64,000 nucleotides of DNA from Streptosporangium canum (GTDB lineage: Bacteria > Actinomycetota > Actinomycetes > Streptosporangiales > Streptosporangiaceae), in the NCBI RefSeq assembly GCF_900113865.1, contig NZ_FOQY01000005.1, forward strand, positions 121,388-185,387, written 5' to 3'. Under the pieces are notes generated by a model. It did no database searches. It worked only from the letters and a program-made list of their open reading frames with translations, and was not told where the DNA came from. This document shows, piece by piece, positions 41,925 to 51,165 of the stretch (positions are counted from its first letter, which is position 1; every line of letters begins with the position of its first letter). The position numbers were made by a program, and so were the translations under genes.

Positions 41925-42554
41925 TCAGGGCTTGGCTCTTCCGGTAGCCCATGCCCAGGCGGCGATGGCGACCCGGTTCCGGGTGCTGGTCTTGTTCTGG
42001 ACGGACGCGATGTGGTTCTTCACGGTGCCCGGAGACAGGAAGAGCTCAGCGGCGATCTCGGCGTTGGTCATGCCGTGCGCGACCATGGCCACGATCTGGT
42101 CCTCTCTTTCGGTGAGGACGACGCTGGACGACTCGTGCGGCAGGCCGCGCCGGCGCAGCAGCCGGACGGTGAGCTGCGGGCTGATGAGCACGTCGCCGTT
42201 CATCGCGGCCCGGATGGCTTCGATGAGCAGCGTGGGGCCTGAGCGTTTCAGGACGAACCCGGCGGCGCCGTGGTGCAGGGCGGCGTGGACGTATTCATCG
42301 AGCCCGAAGGTGGTGACGACCACGACGTGAATGCCGGTGCCGGCCAGAGCGCGCGTCACCTCGATGCCGTCGGCGCCCGGCATGCGGATGTCGGCGAGCA
42401 CGACATCGGGTTCGACCGTCCTGGCGGTGTCGATCGCGGCGCGGCCGTCGGAGGCCTCGGCCACGACGGTCATGTCGGGTTGGGCGTCGAGGATCATGCG
42501 GAAGGCGCTGCGGATGCCTTCCTGGTCGTCGGCGATGAGGATTCGGGTGACCAT
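41925..42554 (-). CDS. NarL/LuxR-type response regulator
   Basis: 209 aa. ATG 42554 (MVTRILIADDQEG). Receiver with D9-D10, phospho-Asp D55 (VLADIRMPG), and Lys in FVLKRSGP; C-terminal LuxR HTH with LTEREDQIVAMVAHGMTNAE and LFLSPGTVKNHIASVQ. Overlaps the sensor kinase by 61 bp in another frame. Partner of that kinase; target unknown, likely the divergent membrane protein gene. Confidence 0.92.
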   Translation of the reverse strand: MVTRILIADDQEGIRSAFRMILDAQPDMTVVAEASDGRAAIDTARTVEPDVVLADIRMPGADGIEVTRALAGTGIHVVVVTTFGLDEYVHAALHHGAAGFVLKRSGPTLLIEAIRAAMNGDVLISPQLTVRLLRRRGLPHESSSVVLTEREDQIVAMVAHGMTNAEIAAELFLSPGTVKNHIASVQNKTSTRNRVAIAAWAWATGRAKP

Positions 42555-43591
42555 GTCGGCGATTGTCTCAGGGGCAGGCGTGCCGTCAGCGACCATCCGT
42601 CCGGTACGGCCTGGGCGACCAGCTCGCCGCCCCGATCCTCCACGAGTCCGGCCAGGCCGGGCAGGCCGGACCCGCCACGCCGGCGGCTCCGCGTACGGGT
42701 CACCCCGTCGTTGGTCATCGTGACCTCCAGGACGCCGGCGGAGGCGCTGACCCGCAGGTCGACGCGTGTGGCCCGCGGAGCATGCCGCCGGACGTTGGTC
42801 AGTCCTTCGATCACGATCCGATAGGCCAGTGCCGCGGTCTCCACCGGAGCCGTCACGGCCGGGTCCATCCGCAGGCGGACCCGCGTGGGGCCGGCGGCGG
42901 AGAATCGCTCGGCCGCCTCGCTGATGCCGCCCAGGTCGCCGACGGGGCTGAGGAGCCGATCGTGGTGGAGCGTCTCCAGGGTGCCGTCCAGCGTGGACAG
43001 GGCCCGCTGGCCCGCGTCTTCGACGCGTTCGAGCGCCTGAAGCGGATCGCCCGCGACTCTGCCCGCCTGGGCGTGCGCCACCATCTCGCTGATGTCGTGG
43101 GCGAGGAAGTCGTGCAGGTCCCTGGCCAGCCGCAGTCGCAGGGCGGTGCGCGTGTCGGCCACCGCGCGCTCCTGCCGTACATCGAGAAACCGCAGGTAGG
43201 CGCCTACGGCGGCGGCCAGCAACGCTCCCAGCCCCCAGAACGCGCTCACGCCGACCGCCTCCAGCGGCGAGGCGGGTGTGAAGACGCGCAGCGGCCAGAC
43301 GGCAGCGGCCAGACCCGCCGCCGACGTCGAGAGCGCCGCCTGCCGGAGGGGGGCGTACCGGACGACCAGGCCGGCCGACACCATCAGCGCCACACTCTCG
43401 ATCATTCCCAGCGCGTCGACGCCGGGCGCGGGCCGCGCCGCGTCACCGAGGTAGGCGAGGGTGACGGCCAGGGACACGCCCGCGGCCGGCAAGGCCGGCG
43501 CGGACAGGCGCGGCCTGAGCCGAGACCGGAACAACCCGATCGCGGCCACCGCGACAGCGACGACCACCGACAGCAAGGCGACAGCCCACAT
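42494..43591 (-). CDS. HisKA_3 sensor histidine kinase
   Basis: 365 aa. ATG 43591 (GTG 43597 is an alternative). Four to five membrane helices in residues 1-165 with no extracellular domain of note, then the dimerisation segment LRLARDLHDFLAHDISEMVA with the phospho-His, and a short HATPase with EGLTNVRRHAPRATRV and GSGLPGLAGLVEDRGGEL. The frame continues about 22 residues past LTARLPLR into the regulator gene. NarL-type partner downstream. Confidence 0.88.
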   Translation of the reverse strand: MWAVALLSVVVAVAVAAIGLFRSRLRPRLSAPALPAAGVSLAVTLAYLGDAARPAPGVDALGMIESVALMVSAGLVVRYAPLRQAALSTSAAGLAAAVWPLRVFTPASPLEAVGVSAFWGLGALLAAAVGAYLRFLDVRQERAVADTRTALRLRLARDLHDFLAHDISEMVAHAQAGRVAGDPLQALERVEDAGQRALSTLDGTLETLHHDRLLSPVGDLGGISEAAERFSAAGPTRVRLRMDPAVTAPVETAALAYRIVIEGLTNVRRHAPRATRVDLRVSASAGVLEVTMTNDGVTRTRSRRRGGSGLPGLAGLVEDRGGELVAQAVPDGWSLTARLPLRQSPTWSPESSSPTTRKASAAPSA

Positions 43592-43720
43592 CAGGTTCAC
43601 CTGAAGACGATATGCGCACCCGGCGATCGGCCCGCAGGTGCCGAACAGCACCTCTTCCGGCCGCAGGGGGTGCCGAACGGCATCTGGTCCGCCGTACGGC
43701 CGGGCCGGGAGGCTGATCGC

Positions 43721-44746
43721 ATGAAAACCTTCACTTCCGGCCGGCACGGGTATGCGGCAGCGCTGTGGGCGCTGGCCTACGGTGTGCTCGGCGCCGCGTG
43801 GGCACTGGGGATGCCCGGCTTCCCCTGGGGCTCCGACGATCCCGACCCCGATGGGGCGCTGTCGATCCTGGCCGGCACGACACCGCGCTTCGGCTGGTGG
43901 ATCGCCGCCTTCTCCCTGCTCACCGCGGTGACGGCACTGGCGCTGACCCGCAGGAGCGGCCACCGCGCGCCGGTGTTCCTGGCCTGGCCGATCGCCGCGC
44001 TCCTGATCCTGGTGATTCCCGACTCCCGGCTGATGATGGGCGTCGCCTACACGCCGCTGCTGCTGGTCGCCCCTGTCTTCGGCTGGAGCCTGGGCGGCGC
44101 CACCTTCGCCGACGCCTGGCCGTGGCCGGTGCTCAACCAGCTCGTGTGCGTGCTGGGCGGCCTGCTGCTGGCCGCCGCGACCCTGGCCTACGCACGTCAG
44201 CAGGAGCGCAGGAGCTGGTTCACTCCGCAGCGCGGGCGCGTAGCGGTGTACGTGGCGGTCGCGGTGCCGTTGGTGTATTGCGCCACCCGGTGGGCGTGGG
44301 CGCTGGGCATCCCCCTGGGCGTGAGCGCGGAGTTCCTGGCCGAAGGCGAGGACGGTCTGTGGCTGGCAGGCGCCTACCTGGCCACCTTCGGCGCGCTCGG
44401 CGGCGTGCTCACCCTCGGGCTGACCCAGCGGTGGGGGGAGATCTTCCCGCGCTGGATCCTCGGACTGCGCGGCAGGCGAGTGCCACCGCTGCTGGCGATC
44501 ATCCCTGCCGGGTTCGTCTCGATCATCATCACCGTGGCCGGGCTCACCTACATCCGCTGGACTGTCGCCGGCCGGTTCACCTGGGCCGAATGGGGAGCCT
44601 GGCTGCCGGAATGCTTCTGGCCGATCTGGGGCGCCGCCCTGGCCACCGCCACCGTCTCCTACCACCAGCGCCGAAGAGCGGAAGCACACCGGGCAGGGGC
44701 TGACCACGCTCGCGCGGTCCTGACCGGTGCCGGCACCGGGCGCTGA
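43721..44746 (+). CDS. Polytopic membrane protein, function unknown
   Basis: 341 aa, ATG 43721 after GGGAGG. Eight or nine membrane helices (AAALWALAYGVLGAAWALG; ALLILVIPDSRLMMGVAYTP; LAIIPAGFVSIIITVAGLTY). A Trp-rich set of loops and a short basic C-terminal tail. No transporter signature recognised. It is divergent from the sensor kinase (129 bp), so it may be the regulated target, as common for NarL-type pairs controlling a neighbouring membrane gene. Confidence 0.8.
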   Translation: MKTFTSGRHGYAAALWALAYGVLGAAWALGMPGFPWGSDDPDPDGALSILAGTTPRFGWWIAAFSLLTAVTALALTRRSGHRAPVFLAWPIAALLILVIPDSRLMMGVAYTPLLLVAPVFGWSLGGATFADAWPWPVLNQLVCVLGGLLLAAATLAYARQQERRSWFTPQRGRVAVYVAVAVPLVYCATRWAWALGIPLGVSAEFLAEGEDGLWLAGAYLATFGALGGVLTLGLTQRWGEIFPRWILGLRGRRVPPLLAIIPAGFVSIIITVAGLTYIRWTVAGRFTWAEWGAWLPECFWPIWGAALATATVSYHQRRRAEAHRAGADHARAVLTGAGTGR

Positions 44747-44955
44747 CCTGCCGTGGTCTTCGCCGTCACCGATCCGGGCATGCGGTTCTCCCGCGCAGGG
44801 CTCACCGACGTCGTGCACCGCCGGCATGCGGTCTCTCGTCCGCCGTCGGGTGCCTCAGCTCATAGTGGTGACAGGGCATGGCTACTCCTGCGGCACGAGG
44901 CCGTCGGGCAGGTGGTCGTCCGCCCCGTCGAGCCTGGGCGCGGCGGCGTTTTCGA

Positions 44956-46164
44956 TCATCCGTTCACGACGGTCACGGGATGGCGCACGACGGCGTCGAA
45001 GAGATAGCCGTAGTCGTTGTGCGTGGCCCGCATGGGCTGGACCGCGCCCGTCTCGTCGGTGGCCCGGGCGAGCAGGGTGTGCGGGCCGGTCCGCTGGGAG
45101 GTCCAGGTGATGTGCCAGCGGGTCCAGGCCGGCACGACGTGCGGGTCGCGGAGGTGGGCGCGGTGCCAGGTGGCGCCGCCGTCGAAGCTCACCTCCACCC
45201 CGGCGATCCGGCCGTTGCCCGACCACGCCCGCCCGTGCAGCACGTGCGGGCGTCCGGCTGCCAGCGTGGCGTCCCAGGGCAGCTCGAAGGCGCTCCTGAT
45301 CCCCTGGGCGGTCAGCGGGACGCCGCCCTCGGGCGGGTAGGCCTCGCCGAACATCCGGTAGAACTCGGTGTTCCACGGCGAGGCCAGCGGCGAGGTGGAG
45401 ACCTCGATGTCGCCCACCCACTTGATCGAGGCCAGCCCGATCCAGGAGGGGACGATCAGCCGCACCGGGTGGCCGTGGTCGGGCGGCAGCGGCTGGTCGT
45501 TCATCTCATAGGCGAGGATGACGTCCTTGAGCGCCTTGGACACCGGGATCGGGCGGCGGACCCGGCCGTAGTCGACCCCGTCGGCCACGTAGCCGTCGTC
45601 GAGCCCGCGCGGCATGACGTCGACGGCCTCGGGGGTGAGCCCGGCCCGCTCCAGCACCGTGGCCAGCGGCACCCCGCGCCAGCGGGCCACCCCGATGCCG
45701 CCCAGCCGCCAAGGTGTTCCGAAGATCTCCTCGCCCTGCTGGGCGGCGAAGAAGCTCCGGCCGTTGCCCGCGCACTCGATCGCCACGTCCTGGGTCACCG
45801 CGGGCAGTGCGAGAAGCTCCTCGTAGCCGAAGCCGCGGGGGTTGCGCAGCCCCGCGCCGTGCAGTTCCAGCCGCCAGGTCGCGGCGTCGATGATCGGGGT
45901 CGAGGTGTGGTTGCGGACGAAGAAACGGTCGTTGGGAACGTGGTAGCCGACGTCGCGCATCGCCTCCCAGCGCATCTCGGCGTTGGTGCCGTGGGCGATG
46001 AACGTCTCCGGCGGCAGCGGTTTGACGATCCCCGGGGTGCCCTCCCCGGAGACCGGCTCCCCGTCGGTGGCCGCGAGCCGGAGCCGGTCGCGCCTGCCCC
46101 GGGCCGGCTGCTCGGCGCGGGTGCGCTGGTAGACGGCCTCGTCGTTCAGGTCCTCGTACGGCAT
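44956..46164 (-). CDS. Sulfite oxidase-type molybdenum enzyme
   Basis: 402 aa. Mo-pterin domain with the ligand Cys in VAIECAGNGRSFF (C131); NDRFFVRNHTSTP and WVGDIEVSTSPLASPWNTEF are conserved around the cofactor. The C-terminal Mo-co dimerisation domain (VSFDGGATWHRAHL) completes the sulfite oxidase fold. No Tat signal and no heme domain, so it is cytoplasmic and uses an external acceptor. Probable role: oxidation of sulfite, or of another oxyanion or sulfoxide. GGGGAGG precedes ATG 46164; its promoter region (46170-46220) is A/T-rich. Confidence 0.88.
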   Translation of the reverse strand: MPYEDLNDEAVYQRTRAEQPARGRRDRLRLAATDGEPVSGEGTPGIVKPLPPETFIAHGTNAEMRWEAMRDVGYHVPNDRFFVRNHTSTPIIDAATWRLELHGAGLRNPRGFGYEELLALPAVTQDVAIECAGNGRSFFAAQQGEEIFGTPWRLGGIGVARWRGVPLATVLERAGLTPEAVDVMPRGLDDGYVADGVDYGRVRRPIPVSKALKDVILAYEMNDQPLPPDHGHPVRLIVPSWIGLASIKWVGDIEVSTSPLASPWNTEFYRMFGEAYPPEGGVPLTAQGIRSAFELPWDATLAAGRPHVLHGRAWSGNGRIAGVEVSFDGGATWHRAHLRDPHVVPAWTRWHITWTSQRTGPHTLLARATDETGAVQPMRATHNDYGYLFDAVVRHPVTVVNG

Positions 46165-46245
46165 GCGGCACCTCCCCTTTCCTTACATCTATTTCCTACC
46201 AAAAAAGCATGTAATTTGCGAAGGAGGGTCACGCTTCTGTGACTC

Positions 46246-47928
46246 TCAGCGACCCAGAAAGGCTAGCAGCCGCGCCAGGGGCCAGGTGTTGATCACGTCG
46301 TCGGCGGTCAGCCAGGCGCGCTGGGCGATGCCGATGCCGAACCGCTGGTTGTCCAGGTGGGGCACCGCGTGGGCGTCGCTGTCGATGGAGAACTTCACGC
46401 CGTGGTGGCGCGCCAGCCGGGCCAGGTCGGAGGGGAGGTCGGAACGGTCGGGGAAGGAGTCGATCTCCATCGCGGTGCCGGTGCGGGCGGCGGCGCGGAA
46501 CACCGCCTCCCAGTCGGCGTCCACCGGCGGACGCCCGCCGATCTTGCGGGTGGTGGGGTGGCCGATGATGTGCACGTGCGGGTTCTCGCAGGCGGCGATG
46601 TACCGGCGGGTCATCTCCTCGCGGGACTGGGTGAAGTGCGAGTGCACGCTCGCCACACACACGTCGAAGCCCGCCAGGACCTCGGCCGGCCAGTCGACCG
46701 AACCGTCGGGGGCGATGTTGAGCTCGGTGCCGTGCAGCAGCCTCATGTCCGGATGGCTCGCCTGGAGCCGCCGGAGCCGCTCGCGCTGCTCCAGCGCCTT
46801 GTCCAGCGTCATCCGCTGCATCGCCAGGTCGGGCGCGTGGTCGGTCACGGCGTAGTAGGAGTGCCCGCGTGCGCGGGCCGCCGCGACCATGTCCTCCAGC
46901 GAGGCGATGCCGTCGGTCAGGTCGGTGTGGGTGTGCAGGTCGCCCCGGATGTCGTCCAGGGTGACGAGCGCGGGCAGCTCGCCCCTGAGGGCGGCGGTGA
47001 TCTCCCCGCCGTCCTCACGCAGCGGCGGCGGGATCCACGGCATGCCGAGCGCCTGGTAGATGTCCTCCTCGCGCTCGGCCGCGATCACCCGGTCCCCGTC
47101 GAACAGGCCGTATTCGGAGAGCTTCCAGCCCTTCTTCACCGTGATCTCGCGCAGGTGCACGTTGTGCTCCTTGGAGCCGGTGAAATACTGCATCGCGGCG
47201 CCCCACGACTCGGCCGGGACCACGCGCAGGTCCACCTGGATGCCCTCGGTGGTGCGGATCGAGGTCTTCTTCTCGCCCGAGGCGATGACCTCCGCGACGT
47301 ACGGCCGGCTCTTGAAGTCGTCCATCAGGCTCACCGGGCCGACGGCGAGGATGTCGATGTCGCCGATGGTGTCCTTCATCCGGCGCAGCGACCCGGCGTA
47401 GGCGATCCGCTCGGCGGACAGCGAGGCGATGATCCGCTCGGCCAGGTCCATGGCCACGCCGGTGTGCACCCTGGCGCTGGTCCGCTCCAGCTGCTCGATG
47501 CCCTTGAGCAGGTTCTCCTCGGTCTTGGGGCCGAAGCCCTTCAGGCCCTTGAGCCGCCCCTGCCCGATGGCCTCGGCGAGGGCCTCGGGGGAGTCGATGC
47601 CGAGCTCCTGGAAGAGGAAGACGGCCTTCTTCGGCCCGAGCGAGGCGATCCGGGTCAGCCTCCGCACCCCGCCGGGGACCTTCCCGCGCAGGTCGTCGAG
47701 CTGGCGGAAACTCCCTCTCTCCAGGTATTCCTCGACCTTCTTGGCGATCGCCTCGCCCACTCCCGGCACGCTCCGCACGGCCGTGGCCGCGATGTCCTCG
47801 GGGAATCCCGCGATCGCCTTGGCGGCCTTCTGGTAGCTGCGCACCCGGAACGCGTCGCCGCCCGTCATCGCGAACAGCTCGGCGTATTCCTCCAGGGCGG
47901 ACGCCACAGCGTCATTAGCTCGTGCCAT
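46246..47928 (-). CDS. polX: DNA polymerase/3'-5' exonuclease PolX
   Basis: 560 aa. Helix-hairpin-helix N-terminus (SVPGVGEAIAKKVEEYLERG), polymerase X fingers/palm with YAGSLRRMKDTIGDIDILAV (two catalytic Asp) and a third Asp in GIQVDLRVV, and a C-terminal PHP exonuclease domain with RGDLHTHTDLTDG, AVTDHAPDL and SIDSDAHAV. Repairs gaps and abasic damage in the nucleoid. Monocistronic; a small hairpin (about 46231-46246) follows the stop. Confidence 0.95.
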   Translation of the reverse strand: MARANDAVASALEEYAELFAMTGGDAFRVRSYQKAAKAIAGFPEDIAATAVRSVPGVGEAIAKKVEEYLERGSFRQLDDLRGKVPGGVRRLTRIASLGPKKAVFLFQELGIDSPEALAEAIGQGRLKGLKGFGPKTEENLLKGIEQLERTSARVHTGVAMDLAERIIASLSAERIAYAGSLRRMKDTIGDIDILAVGPVSLMDDFKSRPYVAEVIASGEKKTSIRTTEGIQVDLRVVPAESWGAAMQYFTGSKEHNVHLREITVKKGWKLSEYGLFDGDRVIAAEREEDIYQALGMPWIPPPLREDGGEITAALRGELPALVTLDDIRGDLHTHTDLTDGIASLEDMVAAARARGHSYYAVTDHAPDLAMQRMTLDKALEQRERLRRLQASHPDMRLLHGTELNIAPDGSVDWPAEVLAGFDVCVASVHSHFTQSREEMTRRYIAACENPHVHIIGHPTTRKIGGRPPVDADWEAVFRAAARTGTAMEIDSFPDRSDLPSDLARLARHHGVKFSIDSDAHAVPHLDNQRFGIGIAQRAWLTADDVINTWPLARLLAFLGR

Positions 47929-48158
47929 GGGCCCAGCCTAGAAGATCGCACCGACGTTTTCCCGGGCCGGTCCGGAAGGCGGACCGTGGTCGGCGTGCTC
48001 TCGGACGCGGGTGCGCCGCGGGCCGATTCTCCGCGGCGGCCCCGGCCCCGGATCCGGCGCGCCCTTGGACGTAGGCCGAAGGTCCGATGCCGGAGGCGGG
48101 TCCAGGCCGTAACGTCAGGAGGGCAAGGCCGTTTCGAGACTGACAACCGGGAGGTTCC

Positions 48159-48551
48159 GTGCCAGCGCAGCTCGACCACACCATCGTGCACAGCAGTGAC
48201 CGTTTCGCCTCCGCCCGTTTCCTCACCGGGCTGCTCGGTGCGCCCGAGCCCCGGGCCTACGGGCCGTTCGCCGCCGTCCCGCTCGCCAACGGCGTGACCG
48301 TGGACTACGCGGACTCCATCGTCGCCTCCGACCGGATCGTCATGCAGCACCTGGCCTTCCTGGTCGCCGAGGACGAGTTCGACGAGATCTACGCCCGGAT
48401 CACCGAGCGCGGACTGCTCCACTGGGGCGATCCGGGCCATACGGAGCCCCAGCAGATCAACCACCGCCACCGCGGCCGGGGCGTGTACGTCGACGACCCC
48501 GACGGGCACTCCCTCGAATTCCTCACCCACCCGTACGTCACGGACGAGTGA
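48159..48551 (+). CDS. VOC-family protein
   Basis: 130 aa, start GTG with GGAGG-like leader (GGGAGGTTCC). One VOC domain: LDHTIVHSSDRFASARFLTG with metal His, QHLAFLVAEDEFDEIYARI with second His, and VYVDDPDGHSLEFLTHPY with metal Glu, so the metal site is complete, unlike the VOC protein at 9461. Possibly a dioxygenase-like, isomerase or resistance protein; substrate unknown. Confidence 0.88.
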   Translation: MPAQLDHTIVHSSDRFASARFLTGLLGAPEPRAYGPFAAVPLANGVTVDYADSIVASDRIVMQHLAFLVAEDEFDEIYARITERGLLHWGDPGHTEPQQINHRHRGRGVYVDDPDGHSLEFLTHPYVTDE

Positions 48552-48624
48552 CCGCACCCGTGCGGGCCGGGCGTCCGCCGGCGAACGCGGCGACCGGCCG
48601 GCACGGGTGGGCGGGGCCGGCCGG

Positions 48625-49371
48625 TCAGGCCCCCGAGGCGGCGATCACCTCGGAGACCAGGCCCGGGGAGGTGACCAGGCGGGCGTACTCGGGCTGGCGC
48701 AGCTCGCCGCCCATGAACGGGTGGGGGTTGCGGTGGACGGCGGGGCTGGGCGCGTCCACGAGGGCGGCGAAATGGATCTCCTTGACCCCCGTCGCCTCCA
48801 CCACGCGGCTCACGTTGCGGGGCGTGATGCCGCCGCCGGGCATGACGATCAGACCGTCGCCCGCCCGCTCGACCAGGGACGCGATCAGCGGCGCCCCCTC
48901 CAGCGCGGTGACGTCCTGGCCGGAGGTGAGCACCCGGTCGACTCCCAGCGAGGCGAGCGTGTCGAGAGCGGCGAACGGGTCGGCGGTCATGTCGAAGGCC
49001 CGGTGGAAGGTGACCGAGAGCCCTCCGGCGGCGCCGATCAGCCGCTTGGCCACCTCGACGTCCACCTCGCCCGACGGCGTCAGCACCCCGATCACCACGC
49101 CCTGCGCGCCCGCCTCCCGGACTTCCGCCACGTCGCGCTCCATGGCCGCGACCTCGTACTCGTCGTAGATGAAGTCACCGCCACGGGGGCGGATGATCAC
49201 GTGGACGCGGATCGACGAGACCGCGGCGAGGGTCGCCTCGACGGTGCCGAGGGTCGGGGTGAGACCGCCCTCGAAGAGGGCCGAGCACAGCTCGACCCGG
49301 TGCGCCCCGGCCTGCTCGGCCGCCAGCGCGCCTGCCGTGCTGTCGATGCAGATCTCATAGGTAAGGCTCAT
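48625..49371 (-). CDS. cutC: CutC-family protein
   Basis: 248 aa TIM-barrel. YEICIDSTAGALAAEQAGAH, RVELCSALFEGGLTPTLG, VHVIIRPRGGDFIYDE and VMPGGGITPRNV are the CutC landmarks. Named for copper homeostasis in E. coli, where its direct role is disputed; hydrolase or deglycosylase activity has been suggested for relatives. ATG 49371 overlaps the asparaginase stop (ATGA), and it is the last gene of the amino-acid import operon. Confidence 0.9.
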   Translation of the reverse strand: MSLTYEICIDSTAGALAAEQAGAHRVELCSALFEGGLTPTLGTVEATLAAVSSIRVHVIIRPRGGDFIYDEYEVAAMERDVAEVREAGAQGVVIGVLTPSGEVDVEVAKRLIGAAGGLSVTFHRAFDMTADPFAALDTLASLGVDRVLTSGQDVTALEGAPLIASLVERAGDGLIVMPGGGITPRNVSRVVEATGVKEIHFAALVDAPSPAVHRNPHPFMGGELRQPEYARLVTSPGLVSEVIAASGA

Positions 49372-50348
49372 TTTTCCCCCAAAGCGTGGATCTCGCCGAC
49401 CGGGACGCCCCCGCCCAGCACCGCGACACTCGCGAACTCCCCGGCCGACGCGACGTCGCCCCCCGCCGCCCGGAGGGCGGCCAGCGCGATCGCGGTCGTG
49501 GCCCGCGGGCTCCCGTCGATGACCTTGACCGCCGCCGCGTGCCCGTCGGCCAGCGCGACGACGAGCACGCCCTCGGCGCCGCCCTTGGCCACCGCCCCGG
49601 GCAGCGCCCGCATCAGGGAGGTGTTGACGTGGCCGGTCCCGCCGACGTATTCGGGATACTCGCGCATCGCGTCGGCGACCGCCCGCGGCGCCGTCCCGGG
49701 CGCGGCGAGGACCAGGCCCTGTACGGCCCGCGCCAACCCGGTCAGCGACAGCCCGAACAGCGGGGCGCCGCACCCGTCGACGGCGACGTGGGCCGTCTTC
49801 TCCCCCGACAGCTCCTCGACCACGCCGCGGACCCGCTGCTGCACGGGATGGCCGGGGTCGAGGTAGGCGCCGGCCTCCCAGCCGGAGGCCACGGACGCGG
49901 CGAGCATCGCGGCGTGCTTGCCCGAGCAGTTCATCCGCTCGCGCGACGCCGTCAGGCCGCCGCGGATCAGCGCGTGCCGGGTGGCCTCGTCCTCCGGCCA
50001 GTCGGCCGGACAGCCGAGGGCGTCGAAGCCGAGCCCCGCCTCGCCGAGCATCTCGGCGACCAGCCGTACGTGGAAGTCCTCACCCGTGTGGCTGCCGGCG
50101 GCGATGGCCAGGCGCGGGCCGTGCAGGTCGGCTCCGGACAGCAGGCACGCGAGCGCCTGGAACGGCTTGGCCGACGAGCGCGGCAGCACCGGGTCGTCGA
50201 CCCGGCCGAGGGCGACGGCCGTGCCGCCGCCGGGCGCGAGGGCGACGGCGCTGCCGAAGTGCACGCTCTCGGTGAATCCGGAGCGGACCACCTCGGCGAG
50301 CGGGACGTATCCGGAACCTCCCCCGGTGAGCGGGACGAGTTCAGGCAC
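49368..50348 (-). CDS. Asparaginase (thermolabile, PF06089-type)
   Basis: 326 aa. EVVRSGFTESVHFGSAVALA, VLPRSSAKPFQALACLLSGA with the catalytic SxxK (S58-K61 region), and NCSGKHAAMLA (SxxK second motif) are those of the Rhizobium etli-type asparaginases. It would hydrolyse L-asparagine to aspartate and ammonia. Overlaps the permease upstream by 8 bp and CutC downstream by 4 bp, so it is in one operon with the importer, making Asn or a related amino acid a likely imported substrate. Confidence 0.88.
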   Translation of the reverse strand: MPELVPLTGGGSGYVPLAEVVRSGFTESVHFGSAVALAPGGGTAVALGRVDDPVLPRSSAKPFQALACLLSGADLHGPRLAIAAGSHTGEDFHVRLVAEMLGEAGLGFDALGCPADWPEDEATRHALIRGGLTASRERMNCSGKHAAMLAASVASGWEAGAYLDPGHPVQQRVRGVVEELSGEKTAHVAVDGCGAPLFGLSLTGLARAVQGLVLAAPGTAPRAVADAMREYPEYVGGTGHVNTSLMRALPGAVAKGGAEGVLVVALADGHAAAVKVIDGSPRATTAIALAALRAAGGDVASAGEFASVAVLGGGVPVGEIHALGEK

Positions 50349-51165
50349 GGGCGAGTCTCCTTCGCGGTCGGTGGGCGCGCGGTTGGCGGGCTTCGAGGGT
50401 GCGGGCGAGTTTGGACAGCGACGCGTTGACCACCAGGTAGACCAGCGCGACGATGATGTAGGTCTGGATGAGCAGGCCGTTGTAGGTCGCCAGGACCTTG
50501 CCGCTGTAGAGCAGCTCGGCGTAGCTGACCACGAAGCCCAGCGAGGTGTCCTTCAGCAGGCCGACCGACTGGCTGACGATCGAGGGCAGCACGCGCCGGG
50601 CCGCCTGCGGAAGCACGATCATGCGCATGGTCTGGCCGTGGGTGAGCCCGACCGCCAGGCCCGCCTCGCTCTGGCCGCGCTCGACGGACAGGATCCCGGC
50701 CCGGAAGATCTCCGCGAACGCCGCCGCGTTCGAGATCGCCAGCGGCACCACGAGCTTCCAGAACAGCGGCAGGTCCAGCCCGTAGCGGGGCAGCGCGAAC
50801 AGCACGACGTAGACCAGCAGCAGTGCCGGGACGGTGCGCACGACCTCCACGTACGCGGCGGCGGGCAGGCGCACCCAGCGCCGCCGCGACAGCCGCCCCA
50901 GGGCCAGCGCCAGCCCGGCCGCCATCGCGAGCGCGGCCGACACGACCGCCGCCAGCACGGTGGACCAGAGCCCGTCGAGCAGGTAGCGCCACATCGGCCA
51001 CGTCGCGTACGGCTGCCAGCGGGCGGCGTCGAGCTGGCCGTTGGCGGCGAACTGCCGTACGGCCAGCGCCAGCAGGGCCAGAACCGCGACCGCCCCCACC
51101 ACGGTCGCGATCCTGATCCTGCGGCGGGCGCGTGGCCCGGGCTCGTCGAAGAGCAGGTTGCTCAT
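50341..51165 (-). CDS. gluD: Amino-acid ABC transporter permease
   Basis: 274 aa, five to six membrane helices. HisM/GluD-type motif FAEIFRAGILSVERGQSEAG, then the EAA loop ALPQAARRVLPSIV-like segment (VLPQAARRVLP). An N-terminal cytoplasmic extension and a basic C-terminal tail (ARTLEARQPRAHRPRRR). Overlaps the upstream permease by 4 bp. Symbol by analogy to the corynebacterial gluABCD order. Confidence 0.88.
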   Translation of the reverse strand: MSNLLFDEPGPRARRRIRIATVVGAVAVLALLALAVRQFAANGQLDAARWQPYATWPMWRYLLDGLWSTVLAAVVSAALAMAAGLALALGRLSRRRWVRLPAAAYVEVVRTVPALLLVYVVLFALPRYGLDLPLFWKLVVPLAISNAAAFAEIFRAGILSVERGQSEAGLAVGLTHGQTMRMIVLPQAARRVLPSIVSQSVGLLKDTSLGFVVSYAELLYSGKVLATYNGLLIQTYIIVALVYLVVNASLSKLARTLEARQPRAHRPRRRLARA

